This document shows positions 45,522 to 54,386 of a DNA stretch of 64,000 bases, piece by piece. Within the stretch, counting starts at the first letter, position 1; every line of letters begins with the position of its first letter. The notes beneath the pieces are model-generated. The model was given only the letters and a program-made list of their open reading frames with translations. It searched no databases and had not been told where the DNA came from. This DNA is from Allobosea sp. AAP35 (GTDB taxonomy: Bacteria > Pseudomonadota > Alphaproteobacteria > Rhizobiales > Beijerinckiaceae), in contig NZ_LJHQ01000011.1 in the NCBI RefSeq assembly GCF_001295925.1, positions 1 through 64,000 on the forward strand, given 5' to 3'. A program made the translations under genes and the position numbers.

Positions 45522-46292
45522 TCAGCGCAGCCAGTGCAGGCCGAGCGTCGCATAAGCCTCGGCCGGCCGGTCGCTGCTGCGCTGCCAGCCGCCCGATAGT
45601 CGCCAGACGACGCCGAAGAGGCGCAGGCCCGTCAGGTGCAGCCCCAACCTGATCTTGGTGTAGTCGCCAGCGCGATAGGCCTCCAGCTCCGGCCCGAGAT
45701 AGCTGCCTTCGAGCGGCACGCCGCGCGGAACCAACCAGCCCGGGGCGATGCGGCCCCAGAGACGGCGGTCGAGCGTCGAGGCATAGGCGGACGCCTGGAG
45801 AAGCGTCGTCTGTGTCGGTGTCATCCAAAGATCGCCTTGAAGGCGCACGCCGTAGCGACGGGTAACAAGGGTGCCGCGCGGCTCTTCGCGCTGTTCGCCC
45901 TCGTAATCGGAGCCGGCGTAAAGCGACAGAAAAGTATCGCTGACGCGCCATTCATAGCCGATCAACGCCTGGGCTTCGCTCTTGTAGGCAATGCTGCGGG
46001 GACGCTGGCGCCGGCCCTGCTCCTGGGCGCCGCCGACTTTCAACATGGTGCGAAAGCCGCTGCTGGCGAGGCCGCCGGTCAGTGCCTTCTTCAGGCCCAG
46101 CGCCCCGAAGGTCTTGCTGGGTCCGGCTTCGAGCGAGCCGAACAGGACGGTCGAGAGCGGCGAGCGCTCTTCCGTCTCGCTTTCTGTCTGGGAGCCTGTT
46201 TCGGACTCTTGCGCCATGGTCGGAGGCCCTGGCCCCATCCCCAGGACGGCAGCCAGCGTCGCGCCTCCCGCGCTCGCCCACCCATACGCCAC
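45522..46292 (-). CDS. bcsS: Cellulose biosynthesis protein BcsS
   Basis: Family of beta-barrel-like outer-membrane proteins associated with bacterial cellulose export in alphaproteobacteria. The segments LFGSLEAGPSKTFGALGLKKAL, FRTMLKVGG and alternating strands such as YKSEAQALIGYEWRVSDTFLSLYAGSDYEG (given by landmarks SLEAGPSKT and GYEWR) fit it, and the C-terminus ends WLR. No bcs genes lie nearby. The start is uncertain: the GTG at 46292 gives about 256 residues with a signal-like segment ending TMA|QES, and the frame stays open to a TTG at 46334. It is divergent from usg. Confidence 0.78.
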   Translation of the reverse strand: MAYGWASAGGATLAAVLGMGPGPPTMAQESETGSQTESETEERSPLSTVLFGSLEAGPSKTFGALGLKKALTGGLASSGFRTMLKVGGAQEQGRRQRPRSIAYKSEAQALIGYEWRVSDTFLSLYAGSDYEGEQREEPRGTLVTRRYGVRLQGDLWMTPTQTTLLQASAYASTLDRRLWGRIAPGWLVPRGVPLEGSYLGPELEAYRAGDYTKIRLGLHLTGLRLFGVVWRLSGGWQRSSDRPAEAYATLGLHWLR

Positions 46293-46447
46293 GCACGCAC
46301 CCCCCGACGCCGGGTCCTCGCGGACGGGCCCCAAGCAATTTCAGCAGGCTGGCAGGAGGCTTGCAAGCTTTTGTTAACCAAGCGGGCGCAGCCTGAGGCT
46401 TCAATCTGGCTAAGCTTTCATTGTGCACCGACGCAGGGAGACGGCAG

Positions 46448-46717
46448 ATGAAGACCACGGATTTCATGCGCCAGTTGGCGGGATACGGATTGACGACTGC
46501 AACGATCCTCTACCGGCTGCCCGATCACCGCAGCGTGCTGCAGAGCTATATCTGGCAGAACTACGATCTCGCGCCGCGCTTTCCGGTGCTTCATGATTTC
46601 CTCGACTTCTGGACACGCGAGCTCGACGGCCCCCTGCATTCGGTCACGGTCGCGCATTCCAGGCTGATCCGGCCGGCCGAGATCGTGGCCGTCAACGGTG
46701 TGCTGACCCTGCATTGA
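46448..46717 (+). CDS. usg: Usg family protein
   Basis: Conserved alphaproteobacterial protein of 89 residues. The sequence TTDFMRQLAGYGLTTATILYRLPDH and the FPVLHDFLDFWTRELDGPLHSV stretch (landmarks GYGLTTATI and FPVLHDFL) define the family. GGGAG lies before the ATG. Usg was first seen near tryptophan genes, but no function is established. The Phe/Tyr-rich core suggests a small folded protein without membrane segments. Confidence 0.85.
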   Translation: MKTTDFMRQLAGYGLTTATILYRLPDHRSVLQSYIWQNYDLAPRFPVLHDFLDFWTRELDGPLHSVTVAHSRLIRPAEIVAVNGVLTLH

Positions 46718-46812
46718 GCGCCGCGCCGGGCTGCCCGTCGCTGGCACTGCTTGTTGCAAGGGCGCCGCGCGTGCTAGGCCGCTCATCCTGTCACGGCCTG
46801 GCCCGATATCCC

Positions 46813-47412
46813 TTGTCATCACCCCTGCGCACATCCGGACTCCTGATGGCGCTTGCTGCCTTGCCGGGGGAGCGCATCGCGGTCGGCTCGATCGTGGCTG
46901 CGCTGAAGGACCGTGCCTATGCGCTGCTCGTCGTCCTGCTCGGTTTGCCGAACTGCCTGCCGATGCCGCCGCCCATCCCGCTTGTCTGCGGCCTGGTCCT
47001 GGCTTTCGTCGCGGCGCAGATGCTGACCGGCCGCGTCATGCCCTGGCTGCCGCCTGCTTTGCTGTCGCGCAGCATCGGCAAGTCCGTCCTGACACGCGCG
47101 ATCGATCGTGCCGTGCCGCTGCTGATCCGGCTGGAACGCATTTCGCGCCCCCGCTTGACGGTGCTGGGCGGCGCTTATGCCATCCCGGTGCTCGGCCTGT
47201 TGATCCTGGTTCTGGCGCTGGGTCTCATCGTGGCCGCTCCCTTCATCGGCCAGATTCCCCTGGGGCTGGCGGTCTGCCTCGTCGGACTGGGGCTGGTGGA
47301 GCGGGACGGCCTGTTCATCATCGCCGGTACGGTCTTCGGCGTGGTCGGCCTCGCCCTCAGCGCCGGCTTCGCCTATGCGATCTTCAGCGGCATCCACGAG
47401 CTGTTCTTCTGA
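46813..47412 (+). CDS. Exopolysaccharide biosynthesis protein, ExoD family
   Basis: Integral membrane protein with four or five hydrophobic segments. The N-terminus after LLMALAALPGERIAVGSIVAALKDRAYALL (landmarks PGERIAVG and DRAYALL) and the NCLPMPPPIPL turn are typical of ExoD. ExoD affects exopolysaccharide production and alkali tolerance in Sinorhizobium. The start is uncertain: the TTG at 46813 restores the SSPLRTSGLL part that aligns with family N-termini, while the ATG at 46846 gives 188 residues. It is convergent with the GGDEF-EAL gene. Confidence 0.78.
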   Translation: MSSPLRTSGLLMALAALPGERIAVGSIVAALKDRAYALLVVLLGLPNCLPMPPPIPLVCGLVLAFVAAQMLTGRVMPWLPPALLSRSIGKSVLTRAIDRAVPLLIRLERISRPRLTVLGGAYAIPVLGLLILVLALGLIVAAPFIGQIPLGLAVCLVGLGLVERDGLFIIAGTVFGVVGLALSAGFAYAIFSGIHELFF

Positions 47413-47416
47413 GATC

Positions 47417-47435
47417 CGGCCGTGGCGAGCGGCCG
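47417..47435. terminator. Weak bidirectional hairpin between exoD and the GGDEF-EAL gene
   Basis: Two CGGCCG arms with a seven-base loop lie between two convergent stop codons. There is no T run on either side, so termination is only possible. Confidence 0.25.
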
Positions 47436-47454
47436 TCGTGGTCGGCGCCAGATT

Positions 47455-49689
47455 TCAGGCCGCGGCTAGGATCTTTGCAAAAGGCTTGTCCTGCGCCAGC
47501 AGTTGGTCGATCTCGTCGGCACTGACGCCCGGCGAGAACAGGAAGCCCTGCAGCTCATGGCAGCCGATCGCCTGCAGGAAGCGGTGCTGCTCGGCCGTCT
47601 CGACCCCTTCGGCACAGACGCGCAGGCCCAGCGCCCGCCCGAGATGCGCGATCGAGTGGACCAGAATCGCGGATTCGCCGGTGGTCTCCATGTATTCCAG
47701 GAAGGAGCGGTCGATCTTGATCTTGTCGAAGGCGAAGCGCCGCAAATAGATCAGGCTGGAATAGCCGGTGCCGAAATCGTCGAGCGCCAGTCCAACTCCA
47801 TGAGCGCGCAGATCCATCATCGCGGCTTCGGCGGCATCGGCATCATCGACGACGACCCCCTCGGTCAGCTCGAGCTCGAGCCGCGTCGGATCGAAGCCGG
47901 TCTCGGCGAGCACATTGATGACGTTGCTGACGAAATCCTTGTGGCGGAACTGGATCGGGGAGACGTTGACGGCGAGCCGGATGCCGTCCCAGCGCTTGGC
48001 TTCCTCGCAAGCCCGGCGCAGCACCCATTCGCTCAAGGGGACGATGAGCCCCCGTTCCTCGGCGATGCCGATGAACTCCGCCGGCGGCACCATCCCGTGG
48101 ACCGGGTGGTTCCAGCGCACCAGCGCCTCGACCCCCACGATCGTAGCCCCGTCGACGGATACCTGCGGCTGATAGTGCAGTATCAATTCGTCGTTGGCGA
48201 TGGCGCGGCGAAGATCCTCCTCGACCATGCGCTTGAGCGCGAGTGCGCGGTTCATCTGCGTCTCGAAGAACGAAAACCGGTTTCGGCCGCCGTTTTTCGA
48301 CTGATAGAGCGCCGTATCCGCCAGTCTCAGCAGCGTTTCGCGATCAGTGGCATCCTGCGGTGCGAGCGCGATGCCGATCGAGCAGCCGATCGTGGTCGCG
48401 ACACCCATGATGGTAAAGGGTTCGGTCAGGCTCGCCAGGATGCGCTCGCCCAGCGCGGCACAGCCGGCCGGAAACTGGCCATGGGCCTGGATGATCCCGA
48501 ATTCATCGCCGCCGATGCGCGCCACTGTGTCGCCGCCGCGGACCAGCTTCGACAGTCTCTGGGCAACCTGCCGGATCAATTCATCGCCGGCGGTATGGCC
48601 ATAGGTGTCGTTGACGGCCTTGAAGCGGTCGAGATCGATCAGCATCACGGCAAGGCCGGATTTGGAACGGTCGAGATGCGCAAGCTCCTGATCCAGCCTG
48701 ACGTCGAAGGTGCGGCGGTTGGGCAGCAGCGACAGCTCGTCCTGGCCGGCCAGCCGCTGAATCTGGCTCTCGCGGATGGCGATCTGATGAGCCGCGCCGC
48801 GCAGACGGTGAACCACGAAAGCGAAGATGCCGGCAAATGTCAGGCCGACGCCGGCGAGCGCCCAGGCGAACTGGCGCAACATGGCGTCGCCCGGCCGATC
48901 GGGAACCCAGCTGAGCCAGGCCTTGACCGTCCCATCCGCGGAGGGGATCGCGCGTCGGGCCAGGGGATCGCGTGGCATGTTCCGCATGATGCGGACTTCC
49001 GAGATGCGATAGCGGTGGGAAAGTTCACTCAGGATCGAATCGTCCACGCGCCGATAGCCGACAACCTTGATCGGGCCCGCCAGCTGGGAGAGCAGCGAGC
49101 CGCGGCGCGGCTCCATGTCGATCATCATGACGCTGACGGTTTCGATGCCGTCATGAGTCAGGGACCATGAGGCCGAGCCGGGATCGCCGCGCAGATCAAG
49201 CAGCCGGCGCATCGGCGGATCGCCGAGATCGGGCGATCCGGGAAGGGTGGGGCTGAAATGCTTCAGCGCCTCATACCCGGCCTGTCCGGCCGGGCTGTTG
49301 CCCTCGATCCCGGCGAACACGACGCCCGATGCGGAGACGATATAGGCGCCCTCGAATTCGAGGAAGCGGCCGGCAAGCTGTGCCAGCCCCGTCTGAAGTG
49401 TCTCCAGCGGATCGGGGCCGGCGAGAGAGCCCTGCAGTTCGCCAGAGGCCGCAAGGCTCTGGAAGCGCAATTCGCGCAGGCGAATCTGGCTTTCGATGGC
49501 GGCTTCGACGCGGTCGCGCTGCCGCTCGGCCTCGAGCCGGTTCGCATCGCTGGTAATGCCGAGAACAACGGCCACGGCGGCGGCCATGACCATGACGAAT
49601 GCGCAGCCCAATGTGGCAACCGAGCTTTTCAGCATTCGGGCCGATGCATCCGCGTTGGTCGACTTCGTGACGATGGGCGACAGCATCAA
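47455..49689 (-). CDS. Membrane GGDEF-EAL protein (c-di-GMP cyclase/phosphodiesterase)
   Basis: Bifunctional c-di-GMP protein of 744 residues. Membrane segments at about 23-45 and 274-295 flank a periplasmic sensor domain of roughly 225 residues. The GGDEF motif is intact at 393-397, with the inhibitory I-site RGGD at 384-387. The EAL domain has EAL at 521-523, LELTEGVVVDD, DDFGTGYSS and KIDRSFL, the residues needed for hydrolysis, so both activities look possible. It could control cellulose or exopolysaccharide, whose genes bcsS and exoD are nearby, but that link is inference. An ATG one codon downstream could also start it. Confidence 0.9.
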   Translation of the reverse strand: MMLSPIVTKSTNADASARMLKSSVATLGCAFVMVMAAAVAVVLGITSDANRLEAERQRDRVEAAIESQIRLRELRFQSLAASGELQGSLAGPDPLETLQTGLAQLAGRFLEFEGAYIVSASGVVFAGIEGNSPAGQAGYEALKHFSPTLPGSPDLGDPPMRRLLDLRGDPGSASWSLTHDGIETVSVMMIDMEPRRGSLLSQLAGPIKVVGYRRVDDSILSELSHRYRISEVRIMRNMPRDPLARRAIPSADGTVKAWLSWVPDRPGDAMLRQFAWALAGVGLTFAGIFAFVVHRLRGAAHQIAIRESQIQRLAGQDELSLLPNRRTFDVRLDQELAHLDRSKSGLAVMLIDLDRFKAVNDTYGHTAGDELIRQVAQRLSKLVRGGDTVARIGGDEFGIIQAHGQFPAGCAALGERILASLTEPFTIMGVATTIGCSIGIALAPQDATDRETLLRLADTALYQSKNGGRNRFSFFETQMNRALALKRMVEEDLRRAIANDELILHYQPQVSVDGATIVGVEALVRWNHPVHGMVPPAEFIGIAEERGLIVPLSEWVLRRACEEAKRWDGIRLAVNVSPIQFRHKDFVSNVINVLAETGFDPTRLELELTEGVVVDDADAAEAAMMDLRAHGVGLALDDFGTGYSSLIYLRRFAFDKIKIDRSFLEYMETTGESAILVHSIAHLGRALGLRVCAEGVETAEQHRFLQAIGCHELQGFLFSPGVSADEIDQLLAQDKPFAKILAAA

Positions 49690-49778
49690 CGGTCCTGGCA
49701 GCCAGAGTAGCGGCGACCATCGCAGGCGAATCTTGATATCCCGTTGCCAGACCGGAGCAGCATCGACGCGTCGGAGCT

Positions 49779-50522
49779 TTATGTCGGCTCGTAGGGCGGC
49801 CTTGGGATGGCGGTGTGAGCCGCCCGCAGCGCCGCCGACCAGCGCTCGCGCAAATCATGGAAATAGGGCTCGCCTGCCTCGATGCGACGGCTCAACTCGG
49901 GTTCGTCGGCGTCACGGCGCATGACGATCAGGTCGATCGGCAGGCCGACGCCCAGATTGGAGCGCATCGTCGAATCCATCGAGATCAGCCCGACCTTGAG
50001 CGCATCGTAGAGATGAGTCTTGTAGGTGATCGCGCGGTCGAGGATCGGCTTGCCGTATTTGTGCTCGCCGATCTGGAGGAACGGCGCATCCATGCCGCAT
50101 TCGATGAAGTTGCCGGCGCCATAGATCATGAACAGCCGCATCGGCTGGCCCTTGATCTGACCGCCAAACAGCATCGAGACATCGAATTTGACGCCGGCTT
50201 CCTTCAAAGCGGGGCCATCTTCGGCCCGGACATGGCGGATCGCCCGCCCCACGAGTTGCGCGGCGCGAAACATCGAGCCGGCGTTATGGAGCGTATCGCG
50301 CTCTCCCGCCTCGGAGCCGGGCAGCCCTTCATGCAGCAGGCTGACGACCGATTGCGTGACCGAGAGATTGCCGGCGGTCATCAGACCGAAGGTGCGGTCG
50401 CCCGGCCAGGAGAAGACATGCAGCTTGCGGAAGGTCGAAATATCGTCGAGCCCGGCATTGGTGCGGGTATCGGCGATCATGACGAGGCCGTCCTGCACGA
50501 GGATTCCGGCGCAATAGGTCAA
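49779..50522 (-). CDS. Anbu, proteasome-like protease subunit
   Basis: Anbu (ancestral beta subunit) N-terminal-nucleophile hydrolase, related to HslV and proteasome beta subunits. The frame opens at an ATG at 50582, but a TTG at 50522 starts the protein as (M)TYCAGILVQDGLVMIADTRTN, the canonical Anbu N-terminus in which Thr follows Met and becomes the nucleophile after Met removal. AGGA precedes this TTG. That gives 247 residues, the family size, with GIQKGQP-like FGGQIKGQP and a long C-terminal extension. It is the last gene of the cluster with the transglutaminase, alpha-E and ATP-grasp genes, the conserved Anbu neighbourhood. Confidence 0.9.
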   Translation of the reverse strand: MTYCAGILVQDGLVMIADTRTNAGLDDISTFRKLHVFSWPGDRTFGLMTAGNLSVTQSVVSLLHEGLPGSEAGERDTLHNAGSMFRAAQLVGRAIRHVRAEDGPALKEAGVKFDVSMLFGGQIKGQPMRLFMIYGAGNFIECGMDAPFLQIGEHKYGKPILDRAITYKTHLYDALKVGLISMDSTMRSNLGVGLPIDLIVMRRDADEPELSRRIEAGEPYFHDLRERWSAALRAAHTAIPRPPYEPT

Positions 50523-50648
50523 GGGACTGATCCTGCTCTGTCGAATACGGGGCTGGTTGTTGCTGGTGATGTCGTCGCACATCGCCGGGTCGCAAGCCAG
50601 CCATGGGCCGGACCTGCCCGGTTCTTTGCCGCGACCGCCCAGTCGATC

Positions 50649-51491
50649 TCACTGGTTGGAGGCGCGCCCGCCTGCATCGCGGGCGCTGACGCGCACGGCC
50701 AGCGCCTCGCCGTCGCCGCCCTTGCGGGCACCACGCACCGGAGCGGCATCGGCAAAGTCGAGCCCGGCGGCGATCCTGACATGGGTGTCGATCGGGCATA
50801 GTCCATTGGCGGGATCAAAACCGATCCAGCCAAAATCGGACAGATGCACCTCGGCCCAGGCATGAGCGCCGCTGGCATGGGGCAGGGCAACCCGCGTCGA
50901 TGCGTCGGACTGGGCGACATAGCCCGAGACATAGCGCGCCGGCAGCCCCAGGAGGCGCGCGCAGGTCATGAAGATGTGGGCGATGTCCTGCGGGATGCCC
51001 TCGCCGGCCGCAAAGGCAGCGGCCGCACCGATCCCGGTGCGCTGACCGGTTTCCACGCAAGCGGTCTGCTCGTGCAGCGCGTCCATCAGCGCATGCATCT
51101 TGGACAGGGGTGAATCGGCGCCCTTCGTCACAGCCTCGGCGAAGGCGCGCAGTGCCGCGTCGGGCGTCGTCAGCAGCGTGTCGCGGCGAAAGACCTCGAC
51201 GGGCACGCGCTCGATCATGCCGCGCACGATGCCCGCGAGGTCTGCGGTCTCGATCAACCCATCGATCTGGATCGCCATTTCCGCGATCGGGCCGTCGGCG
51301 GAAAAGGTATGGACGATATTGCCATAGGGATCCTGCGTCGCGCGCAGGCGGCCGTCGATGGTGGGCTCGATGCGCCAGGACATGACGTGCTGCCCGTCAT
51401 GGTCGCGCGGCGTCAGCCGCAGGATCTGCGTGATATGCCGGGCGGGCTCGGCATAGACGTAAGCGATCGAGTGGGAGATCCTGATCCGCAT
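50649..51491 (-). CDS. Transglutaminase-like protein of the Anbu cluster, catalytic Cys missing
   Basis: Protein of 280 residues with the bacterial transglutaminase N-terminal domain (about 1-90) and a transglutaminase-like core. In the core, GLPARYVSGY, the His in SGAHAWAEV (His210) and the Asp in GFDPANG (Asp226) are present. The expected catalytic segment G-x-C-Q-D reads GIPQD, with Pro167 in place of Cys; Cys177 is eight residues after the usual QD. Ordinary transglutaminase or peptidase activity is therefore unlikely unless another residue takes over. It lies between the alpha-E and Anbu genes. Confidence 0.85.
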   Translation of the reverse strand: MRIRISHSIAYVYAEPARHITQILRLTPRDHDGQHVMSWRIEPTIDGRLRATQDPYGNIVHTFSADGPIAEMAIQIDGLIETADLAGIVRGMIERVPVEVFRRDTLLTTPDAALRAFAEAVTKGADSPLSKMHALMDALHEQTACVETGQRTGIGAAAAFAAGEGIPQDIAHIFMTCARLLGLPARYVSGYVAQSDASTRVALPHASGAHAWAEVHLSDFGWIGFDPANGLCPIDTHVRIAAGLDFADAAPVRGARKGGDGEALAVRVSARDAGGRASNQ

Positions 51492-51572
51492 GGCAATCGC
51501 TGTTGGGGCCGGGTTCGTTCGTTTCGACGTTCTAGCGGGGGCTGCGGCCGGATGCGAGGCCGCCGCCGCCGA

Positions 51573-52514
51573 TCACTGCAGATACTGCTCGATGATGGTT
51601 CCGCCGAGCCGGTTGTTCTCGGTGATGAAGTCCTCGATGAACTCGTGCAGCCCGTGCTGGAAGATGTCCTCGATACTCGTGCTGGACAGGTTGGCGAGGG
51701 TCTTGCGCGCCTGGCGCTGCGCCGGCCCCTGGCGGCCGTAGGAATCGCCGAGCAGATCGAGAAAACGCGAGATGTTCTCGTAGCAAGCGGCGAGCGAGCG
51801 CGGCATGCGCCGGTTGAGGATCAGGAGATCGGCGATCAGCAACGGCTTCACCGCCTCGCGATAGACCCAGTGATAGGCTGTCAGCGCCGAGACCTCGCGC
51901 AGCACCGTCGTCCACTGGAAGTAATCCAGCGAGCCGCCGACCTGCTCGTTGGCCGGGAGCAACACGTGGTACTTCACGTCCAGGATACGGGCGGTGTTGT
52001 CGGCGCGCTCGACATAGACGCCAAGCCTGGAGAACCAGTAGCCGTCGTCGCGCAGCATGGTGCGATAGGCCGAGCCGTCGAAGACCAGCGAAACGTTCTT
52101 CACCCAGTCGAGGAAGCGGGCGAATTCCTCGCGGTCCATGCGCTTTTTCTCGAAGCGCTGAAGTTCGAGCCAGGCCCCGTTGATCGCATCCCACATCTCG
52201 GAGGTCAGCGCGGTGCGCACGCCGCGCGCATTGGAGCGGGCGAGCGCGAGGCAGTTGCGGATGGAGGACGGATTGTCGGGGTTGAAGGTCAGGAAGTCGC
52301 AGACATTGCGCTCATTGGCCTCGCCATAGGCCTTGGCGAAGGTCTCGTCGCAGCCGGCCGTGGCGACCGCGCTCTGCCATTCGCTGCCGGCGCCGCCATA
52401 GGAGGAGGGCAGGTTGGAGAGCCGCATGGTGGCATCGAGAATCCGGGCCAGATACTCCGCCCGCTCGACATAGCGGGAGACCCAGTAGAGGCTGTCGGCG
52501 GTGCGCGAGAGCAT
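51573..52514 (-). CDS. Alpha-E domain protein (DUF403)
   Basis: All-helical alpha-E protein of 313 residues. It opens MLSRTADSLYWVSRYVERAEYLARILDATMRL (landmarks SLYWVSRYVERAE) and shows YWFSRLGVYVERADNTARILDVKY and the late HEFIEDFITEN, the repeated Y/E helical motifs of the family. It is encoded with the circularly permuted ATP-grasp protein in amidoligase clusters and is thought to assist peptide-bond formation on an unknown substrate. The internal ATG at 52514 was chosen over the open frame upstream. Confidence 0.9.
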   Translation of the reverse strand: MLSRTADSLYWVSRYVERAEYLARILDATMRLSNLPSSYGGAGSEWQSAVATAGCDETFAKAYGEANERNVCDFLTFNPDNPSSIRNCLALARSNARGVRTALTSEMWDAINGAWLELQRFEKKRMDREEFARFLDWVKNVSLVFDGSAYRTMLRDDGYWFSRLGVYVERADNTARILDVKYHVLLPANEQVGGSLDYFQWTTVLREVSALTAYHWVYREAVKPLLIADLLILNRRMPRSLAACYENISRFLDLLGDSYGRQGPAQRQARKTLANLSSTSIEDIFQHGLHEFIEDFITENNRLGGTIIEQYLQ

Positions 52515-52587
52515 AGTCAGATCGGGCCTTTTCGCGACGAGGCGGGAGGTATCCGGTGAACGTTGCAGCTGGGTGCCATGGCTGAGA

Positions 52588-54003
52588 TCAGGCATCGAGA
52601 ACCCAGGTATCCTTGGTGCCGCCGCCCTGGCTGGAATTGACGACGAGAGAGCCTTCCTTCAGCGCGACGCGGGTGAGGCCGCCCGGCACGCAGGAAATGC
52701 CGTTGGCGCCCGACAGCACGTAAGGCCGCAGATCGACATGGCGCGGCGCCACGCCGGAAGCCACGAAGGTCGGGCATGTCGACAGCGCCAGCGTCGGCTG
52801 GGCGATGAAACCCTCCGGGCTCGCCTTGAGCTTGCGGCGGAAGGTCTCGATCTGCGCCTTGTTGGCGTGGGGTCCGACCAGCATGCCGTAGCCGCCCGAG
52901 CCGTTGACCTCCTTGACGACGAGCTTCTCCAGATTGTCGAGCACATAGGCGTTGGCCTCCGGCTCGCGGCAGCGATAGGTCGGTACGTTCTTCAGGATCG
53001 GCTCCTCGCCGGTGAAGAACTTCACGATCTCGGGCATGTAGCTGTAGACCGCCTTGTCGTCGGCGACGCCGGTGCCGACCGCGTTGGCCAGCGTGACGTT
53101 GCCGGCCTTGTAGGCGCCGATCAGCCCGGGCACGCCCAGCACCGAGTCGCTGCGGAAGACGAGCGGGTCGATGAAGTCGTCGTCGATGCGCCGGTAGATC
53201 ACGTCGACCCGCTTGGGGCCTTGCGTCGTACGCATGTAGACGATGTCGTCCTTGACCAGCAGATCCGAGCCTTCGACCAGTTCGACGCCGAGCTTGTCGG
53301 CCAGGAACGAGTGTTCGTAGAAGGCGGAATTGAACTGGCCGGGCGTCAGCAGGCAGATATTGGGATCGGACGGCGAACTGCGGGGCGCCACCGAGCGCAG
53401 GGTCGCCAGCAGCTGGTCGGGATAGTTGTCCACGGGTGCGACCCGGTGCGTGGCGAAGAGCTCCGGGAAAAGCCGCAGCATGACCTCCCGGTTCTCCATC
53501 ATGTAGGAGACGCCCGACGGTGTGCGGGCATTGTCCTCGAGCACATAGAAGGTGTCGGCATCGACGCGCACGATGTCGATGCCGGCGATGTGGCAGTAGA
53601 TGCCGTGCGGCACCTGGAAATCGACCATTTCGAGCTGGTAGCAGGCGTTGCGATAGACCAGATCAGCCGGGATGATGCCGGCTTTGATGCATTCCTTCGG
53701 GCCGTAGACATCGGCCAGGAACATGTTGATCGCGGTGACGCGCTGGCGCAGGCCGGCTTCGAGCTTGGTCCATTCCGGCTTAGTCAGGACACGCGGGATG
53801 ATGTCGAAGGGGATCAGCCGCTCGGTCGATTCCTCGTCGCCATAGACGGCGAAGGTGATGCCGATGCGCCGGAAGAACAGTTCCGCCTGGCTGCGCCGGA
53901 GCGCCAGCATCTCAGGCGGGGCTTCCTTCAGCCAGCGATCAAGCGCCTGGTAGGCCGGTCTCAATTCGGCTCCGGAGCCGGTCATCTCGTCGAACGCGAC
54001 CAT
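52588..54003 (-). CDS. Circularly permuted ATP-grasp amidoligase-like protein
   Basis: Protein of 471 residues of the circularly permuted type 2 ATP-grasp family (DUF404/DUF407). Landmarks are RRIGITFAVYGDEESTERLIPFDIIPR (core YGDEESTERLIPFD), NARTPSGVSYMMENR, VYRRIDDDFIDPL, VVKEVNGSGGYGML and the terminal NSSQGGGTKDTWVL. These carry the ATP- and Mg-binding residues. It would ligate an amino group to a carboxylate using ATP. It is the first gene of the minus-strand Anbu cluster. The product is unknown. Confidence 0.92.
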   Translation of the reverse strand: MVAFDEMTGSGAELRPAYQALDRWLKEAPPEMLALRRSQAELFFRRIGITFAVYGDEESTERLIPFDIIPRVLTKPEWTKLEAGLRQRVTAINMFLADVYGPKECIKAGIIPADLVYRNACYQLEMVDFQVPHGIYCHIAGIDIVRVDADTFYVLEDNARTPSGVSYMMENREVMLRLFPELFATHRVAPVDNYPDQLLATLRSVAPRSSPSDPNICLLTPGQFNSAFYEHSFLADKLGVELVEGSDLLVKDDIVYMRTTQGPKRVDVIYRRIDDDFIDPLVFRSDSVLGVPGLIGAYKAGNVTLANAVGTGVADDKAVYSYMPEIVKFFTGEEPILKNVPTYRCREPEANAYVLDNLEKLVVKEVNGSGGYGMLVGPHANKAQIETFRRKLKASPEGFIAQPTLALSTCPTFVASGVAPRHVDLRPYVLSGANGISCVPGGLTRVALKEGSLVVNSSQGGGTKDTWVLDA

Positions 54004-54386
54004 GCAGGCTTCTTTCCCCTTGGTTGCAGCAGCCTAAGCGCATTCGCGTTGAATCGGAAAGGGGGCGGCCGATGCCGCTTTGCGCCGCGATGCCGAATTA
54101 TTGAGCAAAAAAGCCCGTTGCAATTGAGGTGAAATGAGGGCAGAAATATCTAAGGTTGTAAATTTAGCTTTATACAATCATAGAGTTTGAGAGGCGCGCG
54201 AACAGTCGCCCCGGAGGTCGTGCCGGGCGCTGAGGGAAGCAACGCAAAGCGGCTTTGCCGCGACAGCGCGGCTCTGCCCGACGCACTTCAAGCGAATGGC
54301 AGCAGGTCCGATCACAATTTTAAAGGTTACATTAAATTTTATTGACCTCGCGCGAGGTTCAAATCTTGCCATCGGGGCTCATTGTC
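54004..54386. other. Divergent intergenic region between the Anbu cluster and a lipoprotein gene
   Basis: A region of 383 bases with AT-rich patches at about 54120-54190 and 54310-54345, unlike flanking DNA. I find no gene. It holds a small hairpin GCGGC-TTT-GCCGC near 54250 and the palindrome listed separately, and should contain the promoters of both flanking units. Confidence 0.6.
54345..54358. promoter_or_regulatory. 14-bp perfect palindrome upstream of the lipoprotein gene
   Basis: ACCTCGCGCGAGGT is fully self-complementary, and its flanks TTG and TTCAA extend the symmetry with one extra base. It lies 28 bases before the lipoprotein start, in an otherwise AT-rich stretch. It could be an operator or an RNA stem near the ribosome-binding site. 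Confidence 0.4.

Noticed and set aside
47503-49170. 555-codon open frame on the plus strand opposite the GGDEF-EAL gene
   Set aside because: No recognisable domain; the antisense gene has all catalytic motifs in frame.
52501-54132. 543-codon open frame on the plus strand opposite the ATP-grasp gene
   Set aside because: Typical shadow composition (Asp, Arg, Val, Gly) and no start signal; the minus-strand gene is well conserved.
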